Source of the DNA: Fibrella arboris
Lineage (GTDB): Bacteria > Bacteroidota > Bacteroidia > Cytophagales > Spirosomataceae
NCBI RefSeq assembly: GCF_041321095.1
Contig: NZ_JBGGWE010000004.1
Span: forward strand, 372,001-436,000
DNA length: 64,000 nt
Direction: 5' to 3'
This document shows positions 26,757-35,831 of this stretch, piece by piece. Made by a program: the position numbers and the translations under genes. Numbering within the stretch: the stretch's first letter is position 1; each line of letters starts with the position of its first letter. The notes under the pieces were generated by a model. The model was not told the origin of the DNA and searched no databases. It saw nothing but the letters and a program-made list of their open reading frames with translations.

Positions 26757-28465
26757 GCAGTCTGGATTGGTGGGTGTTGGGCAGCACGCTGACTGTCCTG
26801 ATTGGCTATGGCCTGTACAGAAGTCGGGGCCAGCAGGATTTCGACGCGTACACCCGGGCAGGGAAATCGCTTCCCTGGTACCACGTAGGGTTATCGGTCA
26901 TGGCCACGCAGGCCAGCGCCATAACGTTTTTATCGGCGCCAGGCCAGGGGTTCGCCGATGGTATGCGGTTCGTGCAGTTCTATTTTGGACTACCACTCGC
27001 CATGATCGTGCTGTCGATCACCTTCGTGCCCATATTTTCCCGACTTAATGTATACACCGCCTATGAGTTTCTGGAGAAGCGCTTCGATGGCCGGGTACGT
27101 TCATTAACGGCCGGCCTCTTTCTGCTTCAGCGCGGTTTATCGACAGGGTTGTCTATCTACGCCCCGGCTATTATCCTGTCGACCATTCTGGGTTGGAACA
27201 TCTACCTGACGAACCTGATCATGGGCGGCCTGGTCCTGATCTATACCGTAACGGGGGGCACCAAGGCGATATCGCATACTCACCTGACACAAATGCTGAT
27301 CGTGACGGTGGTAATGGTCATTGCCGGCTGGTTGACTGTACGCTTATTACCCGAGAACATGGGGCTGACCGACGCGCTACGTGTGGCCGGTAAAGCGGGC
27401 CGCCTGAACCTCATCGACACAAAGTTCGATCTACAAAATCGCTATAACCTCTGGTCGGGTCTGATCGGCGGCTTCTTTTTACAACTCTCCTATTTCGGCA
27501 CCGATCAGTCGCAGGTGGGGCGGTACCTGACGGGCCAGTCGATTACGCAGAGCCGGGTTGGACTACTCATGAATGGGTTACTAAAAGTACCCATGCAATT
27601 TTTGATTCTGCTGGTCGGGGTGCTTGTCTTTGTTTTTTACCAGTTCAACGAGTCGCCCATATTCTTCAACCAGCAGGAAACAGACCGCCTTCGGTCAGGA
27701 CCCCTGGCATCGGAGTTTCAACTGCTCGATAGCAAGCACCAGACGCTGACTGCCCAACGGCGCGAAGCCGTGGCCAGTATGGAAGTAGCCATTCGATCGG
27801 ACAACGACGTTGCCGCTGATGAGGCCGGTGAAAAAATACGAATGGCCGATGGTGAGATTACCAAAGTCCGGAAAGAGGTGGCCACGCTGGTTCAACGTAA
27901 CAATCCGACCGCCGACACCAACGATGTCAATTACGTGTTCCTGCGGTTTGTGTTAGACCACCTCCCCCACGGCCTGATTGGCCTGCTCATTGCAGCGCTG
28001 TTTATTGCTTCCATGGGGTCTATTGCATCGGCCTACAACTCGCTGGCGTCTACATCGGTGGTCGATGTATACAACCGGATTATACCAGTGGCTGACCAGA
28101 CCATGAACGAAGTCACCCTATCGCGCTGGCTAACGCTGGGCTGGGGCGTCTTCTGCATCATCACGGCCCAGTTTGCCAGCCTTATCGGCGGCAGCATGAT
28201 CGAGATAGTGAACGTGCTTGGCTCGCTTTTTTACGGCGTCATTCTAGGCATCTTTTGCGTGGCTTTCTACCTTAAATCAGTGGGGGGACGGGCTACGTTC
28301 TGGGCAGCTCTACTGGCCGAAGCTATCGTAATTGGCTGCTACCACTTCGACCTGCTCGCTTTCCTTTGGCTTAACGTTATCGGCTGTTTGCTTGTCATGT
28401 TGTTTGCCCTGGTGCTGAATCGATTCAACGCCACGCCAGCTACTTCAGCTGTTAAAATGTCTTAA
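26753..28465 (+). CDS. Sodium:solute symporter (SSS family)
   Basis: Sodium-coupled uptake permease, inner membrane. 570 residues from ATG 26753, with 13-14 hydrophobic segments. Family marks: RAGKSLPWYHVGLSVMATQASAITFLSAPG near 28-57, the TAYEFLEKRFDGRVR segment, GGTKAISHTHLTQM, and FIASMGSIASAYNSLAS in the sodium-site helix. A soluble insert with a charged coiled-coil-like stretch (about 310-390: ETDRLRSG, KIRMADGEITKVRKEVA) lies between helices, larger than usual. The substrate cannot be told. Related Bacteroidota transporters take up sugars or sialic-acid-like compounds. The longer frame starting at 26606 is rejected in favour of the ATGA overlap. Confidence 0.9.
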   Translation: MSSLDWWVLGSTLTVLIGYGLYRSRGQQDFDAYTRAGKSLPWYHVGLSVMATQASAITFLSAPGQGFADGMRFVQFYFGLPLAMIVLSITFVPIFSRLNVYTAYEFLEKRFDGRVRSLTAGLFLLQRGLSTGLSIYAPAIILSTILGWNIYLTNLIMGGLVLIYTVTGGTKAISHTHLTQMLIVTVVMVIAGWLTVRLLPENMGLTDALRVAGKAGRLNLIDTKFDLQNRYNLWSGLIGGFFLQLSYFGTDQSQVGRYLTGQSITQSRVGLLMNGLLKVPMQFLILLVGVLVFVFYQFNESPIFFNQQETDRLRSGPLASEFQLLDSKHQTLTAQRREAVASMEVAIRSDNDVAADEAGEKIRMADGEITKVRKEVATLVQRNNPTADTNDVNYVFLRFVLDHLPHGLIGLLIAALFIASMGSIASAYNSLASTSVVDVYNRIIPVADQTMNEVTLSRWLTLGWGVFCIITAQFASLIGGSMIEIVNVLGSLFYGVILGIFCVAFYLKSVGGRATFWAALLAEAIVIGCYHFDLLAFLWLNVIGCLLVMLFALVLNRFNATPATSAVKMS

Positions 28466-28478
28466 TGTAGCTTGTCGT

Positions 28479-28510
28479 AAAAGGCCAGAACAGAGCGTAT
28501 TGGCCTTTTT
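28479..28510 (+). terminator. Intrinsic terminator after the symporter
   Basis: Arms AAAAGGCCA (28479-28487) and TGGCCTTTT (28501-28509) around a 13-nt loop, ending in five T. It lies 14 bp after the symporter stop. Confidence 0.7.
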
Positions 28511-28600
28511 GAACCGACCAACGACCAACGTACCCAGCGCATCCTATACCGGATTAGATTCCAGAACCGTTATTTTTACACCGTCCTGTTTCTACTGTCC

Positions 28601-29299
28601 ATGCGTTTCTTCGTCACGTTGCTGTTGCTGATTCCTGCTGTTTGCCAGGCTCAGACTCCCCGATTCATCATTGGTAAAGTGCTGGATCAGGAAAAGGGCA
28701 GCGGCGTCAATAACGCCACGGTCATCAATCCCCGTACGCAGGCGATTGGCCGCACCAACGCGGCAGGTGCCTTTTACCTCGACGTGAAACCGGGCGATTC
28801 AGTGATTGTCACCAGCCCCAGCCACGGCCGGGCTGGTCTGAAATGGGATGGCATCAGCAAAGAACCCCAACTGGTCATGAAACGGCAATTATCCGACGAG
28901 GTGGTGAATTTGCCTACACTGACGGTACGGGGTCGCCGCGAAGCTGAGGTACGCAAAGAGTTGGAGCAGTTGCTGCGCGAACCTGAGGCTAGAAAGAACC
29001 TGTCGGGTGAACAGATTTTCAATTTGGCTCAGTCGCCCGTAACGTTACTGTACGAACTATTCAGCAAGCAGGCGCGGGCCAGCCGTAAAGCTGCGGTGAT
29101 CAGTCAACAGCACCGCAAACGAATGCTGGCTAATTACCGGGTTGAACTGATTACCCAACGCGCGACGGACCTTCAGGGCGAAACGATCGACACATTCCGG
29201 GATTATTGCAATTTCAACGACGATTTTGTGCTCCAGTCCTCTGAATACGACCTTACTTTCGCGGTTTTACAACGGTATCGTCAATATTCACGACATTAA
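28601..29299 (+). CDS. Secreted protein with carboxypeptidase-regulatory-like domain
   Basis: 232 residues with a signal peptide (1-18, ending CQAQ). Residues about 22-95 form a carboxypeptidase-regulatory-like/DUF4480-type Ig fold: IIGKVLDQEKGSGVNNATVINPRT, GAFYLDVKPGDSVIVTSPSHG and a PTLTVRG-like end. The rest is helical and charged (REAEVRKELEQLLREPEARKN) and unassigned. Similar envelope proteins are common in Cytophagales, with unknown function. It has its own spacer with an AACGTACCC copy (28507-28515) and a weak TATTTTTA element upstream. Confidence 0.78.
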   Translation: MRFFVTLLLLIPAVCQAQTPRFIIGKVLDQEKGSGVNNATVINPRTQAIGRTNAAGAFYLDVKPGDSVIVTSPSHGRAGLKWDGISKEPQLVMKRQLSDEVVNLPTLTVRGRREAEVRKELEQLLREPEARKNLSGEQIFNLAQSPVTLLYELFSKQARASRKAAVISQQHRKRMLANYRVELITQRATDLQGETIDTFRDYCNFNDDFVLQSSEYDLTFAVLQRYRQYSRH

Positions 29300-29600
29300 A
29301 TCAACGACGTTCATCGTTTAGTGAACGGTCATTCCTGCGGGCCTGGCACCAGTATAGCCACCTATAGTACCATTTTATAATATATTCATAATCAGTAGGT
29401 TATTTGCTATTATTTGATATATAGAATCGAACGTTCCAGGCGTACAACGTGTTAAGATAGTATACCATTCTCCCCCTCTAAACTTGGTTTCGCCTATCAC
29501 GCGGCTTGCCTGATATCGTTGGTTTGCGTCTATATTTGACCCAACCACTGTATCTGGCACAGAACGTGAACGGGTTATTTCATCACTTGCAGGACACTTT
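29300..29600. other. AT-rich spacer upstream of topA
   Basis: About 300 bp with no supported gene. It holds a very AT-rich middle (TTTATAATATATTCATAATC near 29375) and the topA promoter element at 29531-29538. A 81-codon frame on the minus strand has no family features and overlaps the topA start, so I do not call it. Confidence 0.5.
29531..29538 (+). promoter_or_regulatory. -7 element TATATTTG of the topA promoter
   Basis: Perfect TAnnTTTG, with a TTG 22 nt upstream. Leader about 55-60 nt to the topA ATG. Confidence 0.65.
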
Positions 29601-32174
29601 ATGTCAAAGAACTTAGTCATTGTCGAATCGCCCGCGAAGGCGAAAACAATCGAAGGCTACCTCGGCCGTGACTTCACCGTCCGGTCTAGTTTCGGCCATA
29701 TCCGCGACCTGCCTAAAGACGGCCTGGCCGTTGATGTGAAGAACGGTTTTGCCCCGGATTACCAGATTTCACCCGATAAAAAGCAGCTCGTCAGCGAGTT
29801 AAAGAAACTGGCAAAAGACGCAGACGAAGTATGGCTGGCCACTGACGATGACCGCGAAGGCGAAGCCATATCGTGGCATTTGAAAGAAGCACTCGGGCTG
29901 AAAGCCGATACGAAGCGGATCGTTTTCCGGGAGATCACCAAAAATGCGATACTGAATGCCATTCAGATTCCTCGTACTATCGACCTCGATCTGGTTAACG
30001 CACAGCAAGCCCGGCGCGTGCTCGACCGGCTTGTCGGCTACGAACTGTCGCCGGTGTTATGGCGTAAGATCAAAGGGGGCAGCACCGGCCTTTCGGCAGG
30101 GCGGGTACAATCTGTTGCCCTCCGGCTGGTGGTTGAGCGGGAGCGGGAAATCGATAAGCACAATGCCAAGTCAAGTTTCAAGGTAACGGCTCAATTTATT
30201 GTAGACGGCGGTAAGGTGCTCAACGCCGAACTACCCAAAAACTTTGCCACGGTAGCCGAGGCCCGCAGCTTTCTGGAGCAGTGTATCGGCGCCACCTTCA
30301 CGATCAAGAGTCTGGAAGTGAAACCAGCCAAGAAATCGCCTGCGCCACCCTTTACCACCTCAACCCTCCAGCAGGAAGCCTCGCGTAAACTGGGTTTCTC
30401 CGTAGATCGTACCATGCGGCTGGCTCAGAACCTGTACGAAGCCGGTAAGATCTCGTACATGCGGACCGATTCGTTGAACCTCTCAACGGAGGCTGTCGAT
30501 AAAGCTGTTGCCGAAATTACGTCTGCCTTTGATGAGCGGTATGTACAGAAACGGCATTTCAAGAATAAGAACGAATCGGCCCAGGAAGCCCACGAAGCCA
30601 TCAGGCCGACAAACTTCAACGACCACAGCGCTGGTGCCGATCGGGACCAGAAGCGGCTTTATGAGCTGATCTGGAAACGGTCAATTGCCTCACAAATGGC
30701 CGACGCCCAGCTGGAGCGCACCACCGTTACGATCAACATTCGCACCACGGGCGTTCCCACAACGGGGTTCCCGACAGAGCTTGTGGCTCAGGGTGAGGTC
30801 ATTAAATTTGATGGCTTCCTGAAAGTGTACCTCGAATCGAAAGACGATGAGGATGACGAAGAAGCGAAAGGTATGCTTCCCCCGCTGACCATTGGGCAGG
30901 AGCTGGATCTCAGCCAGCTGAAGGCGTCGGAGAAGTTCACTCGTCCACAGCCCCGTTACGCGGAAGCGTCGCTGGTGAAAAAACTCGAAGAGATGGGCAT
31001 TGGCCGTCCGTCGACTTATGCGCCAACCATCTCGACAATCATTAACCGTGGGTACGTTACCAAGCAGGACAAACCCGGTCAGGAACGAACCTACCTGGAA
31101 TATACCCTGCGGGGCGAAAACATCACCGAGACAAGCGGCAAGGAAACGTTTGGGTCAGAAAAGGCCAAGCTGTTCCCCACCAATACCGGCGTTGTTGTCT
31201 GTGACTTCCTGATGGAATATTTCCCCGGTATTGTCGATTACAAGTTCACCGCCAACGTTGAGCAGGAATTCGATGAAATTGCGGATGGCAAGCTGAAATG
31301 GCAGACCATGCTGGAAGAATTTTACGGCGATTTCCACAAAAATATTGAAGACATCCAGGGAGCCGCTGCCGGGGTTAGCTTCAAGACAGGCGCCCGTGAG
31401 CTGGGTATCGATCCTAAATCAGGTAAACGGGTATCGGCGCGGCTGGGTAAGTACGGTGCTTACGTTCAGATCGGCGAAGCCACCGACGATGAGAAGCCAC
31501 AGTATGCGAACCTGCGCGACGGGCAGTTGATCGAGGCGATCACGCTCGACGATGCGCTGAGCCTGTTCGGTTTACCCCGCGAGGTTGGCTTCTATGAAGA
31601 CCAGGCCATGACCATCGGCATCGGTAAGTTTGGCCCCTATGTAAAGCACGATGGCAAATACGTGTCGCTGGCTAAAGAGGACGATCCGTACACCATTACT
31701 GCCGAACGGGCCATAGAACTCATTCAGCAAAAACGCGCCGAATCGGCGAGTGAATCGATTGGTGAGTTTGACGGCAAACCGGTCACTACTGGCAAGGGGC
31801 GTTTTGGCCCGTACGTAAAATACGAAGACAAGTATATCTCCCTGGCCAAAGGCGAACAACTCGCCGGACTCACGCTGGAACGGGCGATTGAACTGATTCA
31901 GCAAAAGCGGAACGCGGAAGCCAATAAGTACATCAAAGAATTTCCGGAACGTCCCGAGATTAAGGTAGTAAATGGCATGTACGGCCCCTATCTGGCAGTT
32001 GGTAAACGCAATGTACGGTTGCCAAAGGACATTGATCCAGCTGAACTAACGCTGGAAAAATGCCTCGAATTGGCGGGTGAGGACACGAAAGGCGAACCCG
32101 CAACGAAGAAAACGGCTGCTAAAAAGACAACGGCCAAAGCGCCAGCGAAAAAGGCGGTTGCCAAGAAGAAATAA
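29601..32174 (+). CDS. topA: DNA topoisomerase I (type IA)
   Basis: Relaxes negative supercoils. 857 residues: TOPRIM domain about 3-125 (LVIVESPAKAKTIEGYLG, DDDREGEAISWHLKEAL), central type IA domain with active-site Tyr in ISYMRTDS near 290-296 and the IGRPSTYA motif near 466. The C-terminal third has three to four repeats of the form GKFGPYVKHDGKYVSL and ends in a Lys/Ala tail (KKTAAKKTTAKAPAKK) like histone H1-type tails. The classic four-Cys zinc ribbons of E. coli TopA are absent and replaced by these Topo_C repeats, as usual for Bacteroidota. A strong terminator follows. Confidence 0.97.
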   Translation: MSKNLVIVESPAKAKTIEGYLGRDFTVRSSFGHIRDLPKDGLAVDVKNGFAPDYQISPDKKQLVSELKKLAKDADEVWLATDDDREGEAISWHLKEALGLKADTKRIVFREITKNAILNAIQIPRTIDLDLVNAQQARRVLDRLVGYELSPVLWRKIKGGSTGLSAGRVQSVALRLVVEREREIDKHNAKSSFKVTAQFIVDGGKVLNAELPKNFATVAEARSFLEQCIGATFTIKSLEVKPAKKSPAPPFTTSTLQQEASRKLGFSVDRTMRLAQNLYEAGKISYMRTDSLNLSTEAVDKAVAEITSAFDERYVQKRHFKNKNESAQEAHEAIRPTNFNDHSAGADRDQKRLYELIWKRSIASQMADAQLERTTVTINIRTTGVPTTGFPTELVAQGEVIKFDGFLKVYLESKDDEDDEEAKGMLPPLTIGQELDLSQLKASEKFTRPQPRYAEASLVKKLEEMGIGRPSTYAPTISTIINRGYVTKQDKPGQERTYLEYTLRGENITETSGKETFGSEKAKLFPTNTGVVVCDFLMEYFPGIVDYKFTANVEQEFDEIADGKLKWQTMLEEFYGDFHKNIEDIQGAAAGVSFKTGARELGIDPKSGKRVSARLGKYGAYVQIGEATDDEKPQYANLRDGQLIEAITLDDALSLFGLPREVGFYEDQAMTIGIGKFGPYVKHDGKYVSLAKEDDPYTITAERAIELIQQKRAESASESIGEFDGKPVTTGKGRFGPYVKYEDKYISLAKGEQLAGLTLERAIELIQQKRNAEANKYIKEFPERPEIKVVNGMYGPYLAVGKRNVRLPKDIDPAELTLEKCLELAGEDTKGEPATKKTAAKKTTAKAPAKKAVAKKK

Positions 32175-32185
32175 CGTCAGCCTAT

Positions 32186-32241
32186 ACAGGTCAAACAACA
32201 GAAGCCCCACCTTCCGGTAGGGCTTCTGTTGTTTGACCTGT
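32186..32241. terminator. 26-bp stem hairpin after topA
   Basis: The arms 32186-32211 and 32216-32241 pair at 25 of 26 positions around a 4-nt loop (TTCC). The inner GC-rich part is flanked by AACAACAGAAG and its complement. The right arm runs into GTACGTT, and a full AACGTACC copy follows at 32258-32265. Confidence 0.75.
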
Positions 32242-32319
32242 ACGTTGTTTTAACGGAACGTACCCGGAAAACACGCAGGCAACTTGTCAAACTCAGTCAG
32301 ATTTTTGTATATTAATCAG

Positions 32320-33039
32320 ATGGAAACGCGTCAGAAAATTGTCGTATTAACGGGAGCAGGTATTAGCGCGGAGAGCGGTATTGCCACGTTCCGTGACTCG
32401 AATGGGCTTTGGGAAAATCACCGAATCGAGGACGTAGCCACACCGGAAGGCTGGCGTAAAGACCGCCAGTTAGTGCTGGATTTTTATAATCAGCGACGCA
32501 AACAGGCGCTGTCTGTTGCGCCTAATGCCGGTCATTATGCGCTGGTCCGGCTGGAACAGTATTACGATGTTACTATCATTACGCAAAACGTAGACGGGTT
32601 GCACGAAAAAGCAGGTTCCAGCCAGGTCATTCATCTCCACGGCGAATTATCGAAAGCCCGTAGCTCTATCGATGAATCACTGGTCTACGAGATTGATGGT
32701 TGGGAGATCAAGCTCGGTGATCAGTGCGAAAAAGGATCACAATTGCGGCCTCATATCGTCTGGTTTGGCGAATCTGTTCCCATGATGGAAGAAGCCGTTG
32801 ATATTGCTTTAACAGCCGATATCTTCATCGTTGTGGGTACGTCACTGGTTGTTTATCCGGCAGCGGGTCTGGTTGATTTCATTCCGAAAGCGGTTCCAAT
32901 TTATGTGGTTGACCCGAACCTGCCCGATATCCGACCACGACCTAACCTCACGCTTATCGGTGAACCTGCCAGCGTAGGCATGACAACCCTGGCAGATCAG
33001 TTGATTGCCAGGGCCAGTCGGGAGGAAAAGGCCGTGTAA
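32320..33039 (+). CDS. cobB: Sirtuin-type NAD-dependent protein deacylase lacking the zinc cysteines
   Basis: Removes acyl groups from lysines using NAD. 239 residues from ATG 32320. Seen: GAGIS at 12-16, FRDSNGLW, TQNVDGLH at 88-95 with catalytic His107 in HLHGEL, and VVGTSLVVYPAA. Tyr56 and Arg59 in FYNQRR match the Tyr/Arg pair that gives SIRT5-like enzymes a preference for succinyl and malonyl groups. Where E. coli CobB has a four-Cys zinc ribbon, this protein has one Cys (GDQCEKGSQLRPHIVWFGE). The insert has about the normal length, so the zinc site looks lost, not deleted. It is 35 bp ahead of an endonuclease III gene on the same strand. Confidence 0.92.
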   Translation: METRQKIVVLTGAGISAESGIATFRDSNGLWENHRIEDVATPEGWRKDRQLVLDFYNQRRKQALSVAPNAGHYALVRLEQYYDVTIITQNVDGLHEKAGSSQVIHLHGELSKARSSIDESLVYEIDGWEIKLGDQCEKGSQLRPHIVWFGESVPMMEEAVDIALTADIFIVVGTSLVVYPAAGLVDFIPKAVPIYVVDPNLPDIRPRPNLTLIGEPASVGMTTLADQLIARASREEKAV

Positions 33040-33074
33040 GTTCGCCTAAACAAGGCCAGCCGCGTTTTACCGCT

Positions 33075-33779
33075 ATGACACTTGCGGAAAAGACGCGGCT
33101 GGCGCATCAACTGCTCAACGAACGATACGGCATTCAGGCGATTTACGGGTACCAAGACCCGATGCATGAGCTGGTAGGCACCATATTGTCTCATCGGACC
33201 ACTCATGCTAATGAAGTAACAGCCTACCAGACTATGCGGGAACGATTTCCGAGCTGGGAACAAGTTCGTGATGCGCCCGTAGCCGATTTGGTCGAGGCAA
33301 TCAAAACGGCTAATTATCCTGAAGTTAAAGCGCCTTACATTCAACAGCTGCTGTCTGTATTGATTGCTGAACGGGGCGAAGCCAATATCGATTTTCTGGC
33401 CGATCTATCTACCGAAGAGGCCATGCAATGGCTGACTCGCCTACCAGGGATAGGCCCCAAAACATCGACCCTTTTATTGCTTTTTACCTTTCACAAACCC
33501 GTTCTCCCCGTAGACACCCACGTACACCGGGTCACCCAGCGAGTTGGTCTGATCGGGCCGAAAATCAGTGCGGGCAAGGCGCATGACTTGTTGCTGGCGG
33601 CCCTACCGCATGACGCCGTCGAGTTGTTCAATTTTCACAAACATTTCTACTGGCACGGCCAACGTGTCTGTACCTGGTACACTCCTCAATGCAGTCAATG
33701 CTCATTGGCACCGCACTGTGATTTTCTACAATCGGGCAAAACAATGGTGTTGAGCAGCACACCGGCGCGAAAAAAGTAA
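33075..33779 (+). CDS. Endonuclease III family DNA glycosylase (first paralogue)
   Basis: Base-excision repair glycosylase/lyase acting on oxidised pyrimidines. 234 residues. Helix-hairpin-helix LPGIGPKTS near 131-139 with the catalytic Lys in the GPKT position, catalytic Asp in VDTHVHRV near 150, and the iron-sulfur loop C-x6-C-x2-C-x5-C near 201-217 (CTWYTPQCSQCSLAPHC). The segment LSHRTTHAN replaces the usual LSAQTTD, changing the Gln that inserts into DNA to Arg. The second paralogue at 57493-58146 shares this change. It probably forms an operon with the sirtuin. Converges with the thioredoxin-family gene. Confidence 0.85.
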   Translation: MTLAEKTRLAHQLLNERYGIQAIYGYQDPMHELVGTILSHRTTHANEVTAYQTMRERFPSWEQVRDAPVADLVEAIKTANYPEVKAPYIQQLLSVLIAERGEANIDFLADLSTEEAMQWLTRLPGIGPKTSTLLLLFTFHKPVLPVDTHVHRVTQRVGLIGPKISAGKAHDLLLAALPHDAVELFNFHKHFYWHGQRVCTWYTPQCSQCSLAPHCDFLQSGKTMVLSSTPARKK

Positions 33780-33795
33780 GTTTTGTCGGGGAAAT

Positions 33796-34449
33796 TCAGA
33801 GTGGCTTTCCTTTCTGCATTCGTTTTAGCCTGTCTTTATAGGCCTCTTTGTCTGCTTCTCCTGCCTGTTCAGCCAGTAAGAGGGCTTGTTCCTGCAGTTG
33901 AACTGCCAGGTCTTTCTGGCCCGTTTGGTACAGTAAACAGGCGCAGACACCAGCAGCGGCAGGCGTTTCGGCTAGTTGATTTACCTGCCGAACATAATCG
34001 GCCATTGTTTTCAGCTTGGCCTCATCTTTAACGTTCTTGAAAAAATACCAGCCAATGCTACACAGCTTGGTGTAAGTCAGCCAGAAAGTTGTTGAATCCT
34101 GGAGCTTCGCTTCGGCCGTCAACTTAGGAAGTAGATGCGATCTAGCATAGGTTTCTGCCTGGGCTGCGTACTGATTCCATTCTTTCAACGCCTGATAAAA
34201 CTGAGCGCTGTATTCCGCTTTTCGTTCATCAACACCTTCCGTTTCTAATTGCTCCACGGCGTTCAACAGCATGGGTAGCCGCTTTTCATCCCGATTCTCC
34301 GCCGATCGCTCTATATCCTGACTTAGCGCTATCCGGGCTCGGTCACGAAATCGTACGTCATGTTTATTAGCCACCAGTACGTCGAACGCTTTACTGTCTA
34401 CCCGTGTCACGTGTTCGTAAGCGATCAACAGCTTTATAGGTACGTTCAA
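33796..34449 (-). CDS. C-terminal half of a frameshifted thioredoxin-family protein
   Basis: A helical, TPR-like region of 217 codons (YEHVTRVDSKAFDVLVANKHD, EKRLPMLLNAVEQL, LLYQTGQKDLAVQLQEQALLLAEQA) that in Bacteroidota is normally fused behind a secreted thioredoxin domain. It has no signal or start motif of its own, and the only start is a TTG overlapping the stop of the upstream half (TTGA). Read further upstream in this frame, the codons give KLPNVPDDSLNVPIK, a natural linker, until the A4 run at 34474-34477. One extra A there would join both halves. See the companion entry 34446-35006. Confidence 0.65.
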   Translation of the reverse strand: MNVPIKLLIAYEHVTRVDSKAFDVLVANKHDVRFRDRARIALSQDIERSAENRDEKRLPMLLNAVEQLETEGVDERKAEYSAQFYQALKEWNQYAAQAETYARSHLLPKLTAEAKLQDSTTFWLTYTKLCSIGWYFFKNVKDEAKLKTMADYVRQVNQLAETPAAAGVCACLLYQTGQKDLAVQLQEQALLLAEQAGEADKEAYKDRLKRMQKGKPL

Positions 34450-35006
34450 TGAATCGTCTGGTACGTTGGGTAGTTTTCGAGTACACTATGTGTCTCCTGT
34501 CCATACTTGCGGTGTAGTGTCAAGAGGTTCCGAACCAAAGCAGGTGATCGATCGCCTTCCTTAAATTTATTCTGCTGCAATGCCATCGTAATACCGTCGG
34601 GCGTTCGCAACATCGCCTGTTCGCCTTCCAGCATAAAAAACATCGCTGGTCTGTAGCCGACAAACCTGTGCACAACCTGCCCGTCGCCATCTATAAACAG
34701 GCCTGTTGGATACGATCTAACAGCATACTCGGCGGCCAGAGCCATGCCACTGCGTTCTGCGTTTGCCTTGTAGTTGATGAAATAGCCATTGAATTGTTTG
34801 CCTACCGTTTCGTTGGAAAAGACGGTGCGGTCCAGCATTTTGCAGGGGCCGCACCAATCTGTATAAATATCAACGAAAATGAGCTTGCGTTGCCTTTTCG
34901 CCTCTGCCAATACCTCCTTCCAGCTTTTGGTCTGAAAGTTTATCTGAGCAAACAGTATGGTAGGCAAACAGTATAGCGCGAGTATGCCAGGTAGCGTTCG
35001 TTTCAT
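34446..35006 (-). CDS. Secreted thioredoxin-family protein, N-terminal half (probably frameshifted)
   Basis: 186 residues from ATG 35006. Signal peptide about 1-21 (ending LFAQ), thioredoxin fold with WCGPCK at 51-56, and cis-Pro in SYPTGLF near 106. It is likely a periplasmic thiol oxidoreductase or chaperone of the kind with a TPR-like C-terminal half. The frame stops early at 34446, where the C-terminal half continues in another frame. Two AACGTACC copies, 20 bp apart, flank the stop. The ORF's upstream extension to 35027 is rejected. Confidence 0.75.
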   Translation of the reverse strand: MKRTLPGILALYCLPTILFAQINFQTKSWKEVLAEAKRQRKLIFVDIYTDWCGPCKMLDRTVFSNETVGKQFNGYFINYKANAERSGMALAAEYAVRSYPTGLFIDGDGQVVHRFVGYRPAMFFMLEGEQAMLRTPDGITMALQQNKFKEGDRSPALVRNLLTLHRKYGQETHSVLENYPTYQTIH

Positions 35007-35120
35007 AAGAGGCCAATAGTGGAACAAGTGTCATTCTAATGTACCCACAAATCAACAAAAAATGGACTACGGGTACCATGCCTTGATACCAATAGTCCAT
35101 CAAATTTCACTGACGGGTTA

Positions 35121-35819
35121 TTATTCGGTCAGTTTACCCCCATATTTCTGCTCGTAAAAGGCCATCGACTGGCTCACCCAGTTATCCCGTTCGATTCGGC
35201 CGGGGAAAAATTCGATGATTTCGTTCACCTTGTCGATGTCTTCCTTCGTAAAATTACCGACCTGCCGGAATGTATAGATACCCAGGCTGTGGAGCTTCCT
35301 TTCCAGAAATGGACCAACGCCAACTATCTCTTTCAGATCGTCGGCTTCGGCAGCCGTAGCCCGGCCAATACGGTCGAAATTGATTTCGCTGGCCCGCGAT
35401 GCAATGCGGGTAAGCACAGCGTCTTCGGAACTCGCTACCGGCGCAGCGGATACAGCAGGCAGGGCGACGGGGACTGGTTCAGGCACAGCTACGTCGACTA
35501 TATTACTAACTGATGGTAATTCAACAGGCACCTCCAGGACCGGCGCGGCCATTGCCGGTACAACCTGCGGTTCACTAACTAGAGCAGGCATTACCGCCTC
35601 TGTCCGAATAGTATTCATCGGTGATTTCGGCGCAGCGGCCTTAGTACGTCGGCAATCGTTCAATTCGGCCTCTTTCTCGGCAATCTGTGCCTGTAAAGCA
35701 TTAACTCGGCTATTTAGGATAAGGCGGGCAATCAACCAGCCAACAAAAGCTGCCAGCGCAAGCAGCAACAGCATTTCAATGATGGCAACCGGACGACTAA
35801 AAGGATCTAATCCAAACAT
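35121..35819 (-). CDS. Membrane-anchored helix-hairpin-helix protein (first of two paralogues)
   Basis: 232 residues. One transmembrane helix about 12-33, a short coiled coil (LQAQIAEKEAELNDC), a Val/Ala/Pro-rich linker about 60-145, and a C-terminal domain about 150-232 with AADDLKEIVGVGPFLERKLHSLGIYTF, a helix-hairpin-helix pair found in proteins loosely annotated as flap-endonuclease-1-like. No nuclease residues are seen. The cytoplasmic side should carry the HhH domain, which usually binds DNA or proteins. The domain is about 80 percent identical by eye to that of the next gene, indicating duplication. Third gene of a three-gene operon. Confidence 0.75.
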   Translation of the reverse strand: MFGLDPFSRPVAIIEMLLLLALAAFVGWLIARLILNSRVNALQAQIAEKEAELNDCRRTKAAAPKSPMNTIRTEAVMPALVSEPQVVPAMAAPVLEVPVELPSVSNIVDVAVPEPVPVALPAVSAAPVASSEDAVLTRIASRASEINFDRIGRATAAEADDLKEIVGVGPFLERKLHSLGIYTFRQVGNFTKEDIDKVNEIIEFFPGRIERDNWVSQSMAFYEQKYGGKLTE

Positions 35820-35831
35820 GGTCTAGGGGGG

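Noticed and set aside
29375..29620. Minus-strand open frame of 81 codons overlapping the topA start
   Set aside because: No recognisable domain, overlaps the topA promoter and start, and codon pattern looks random.
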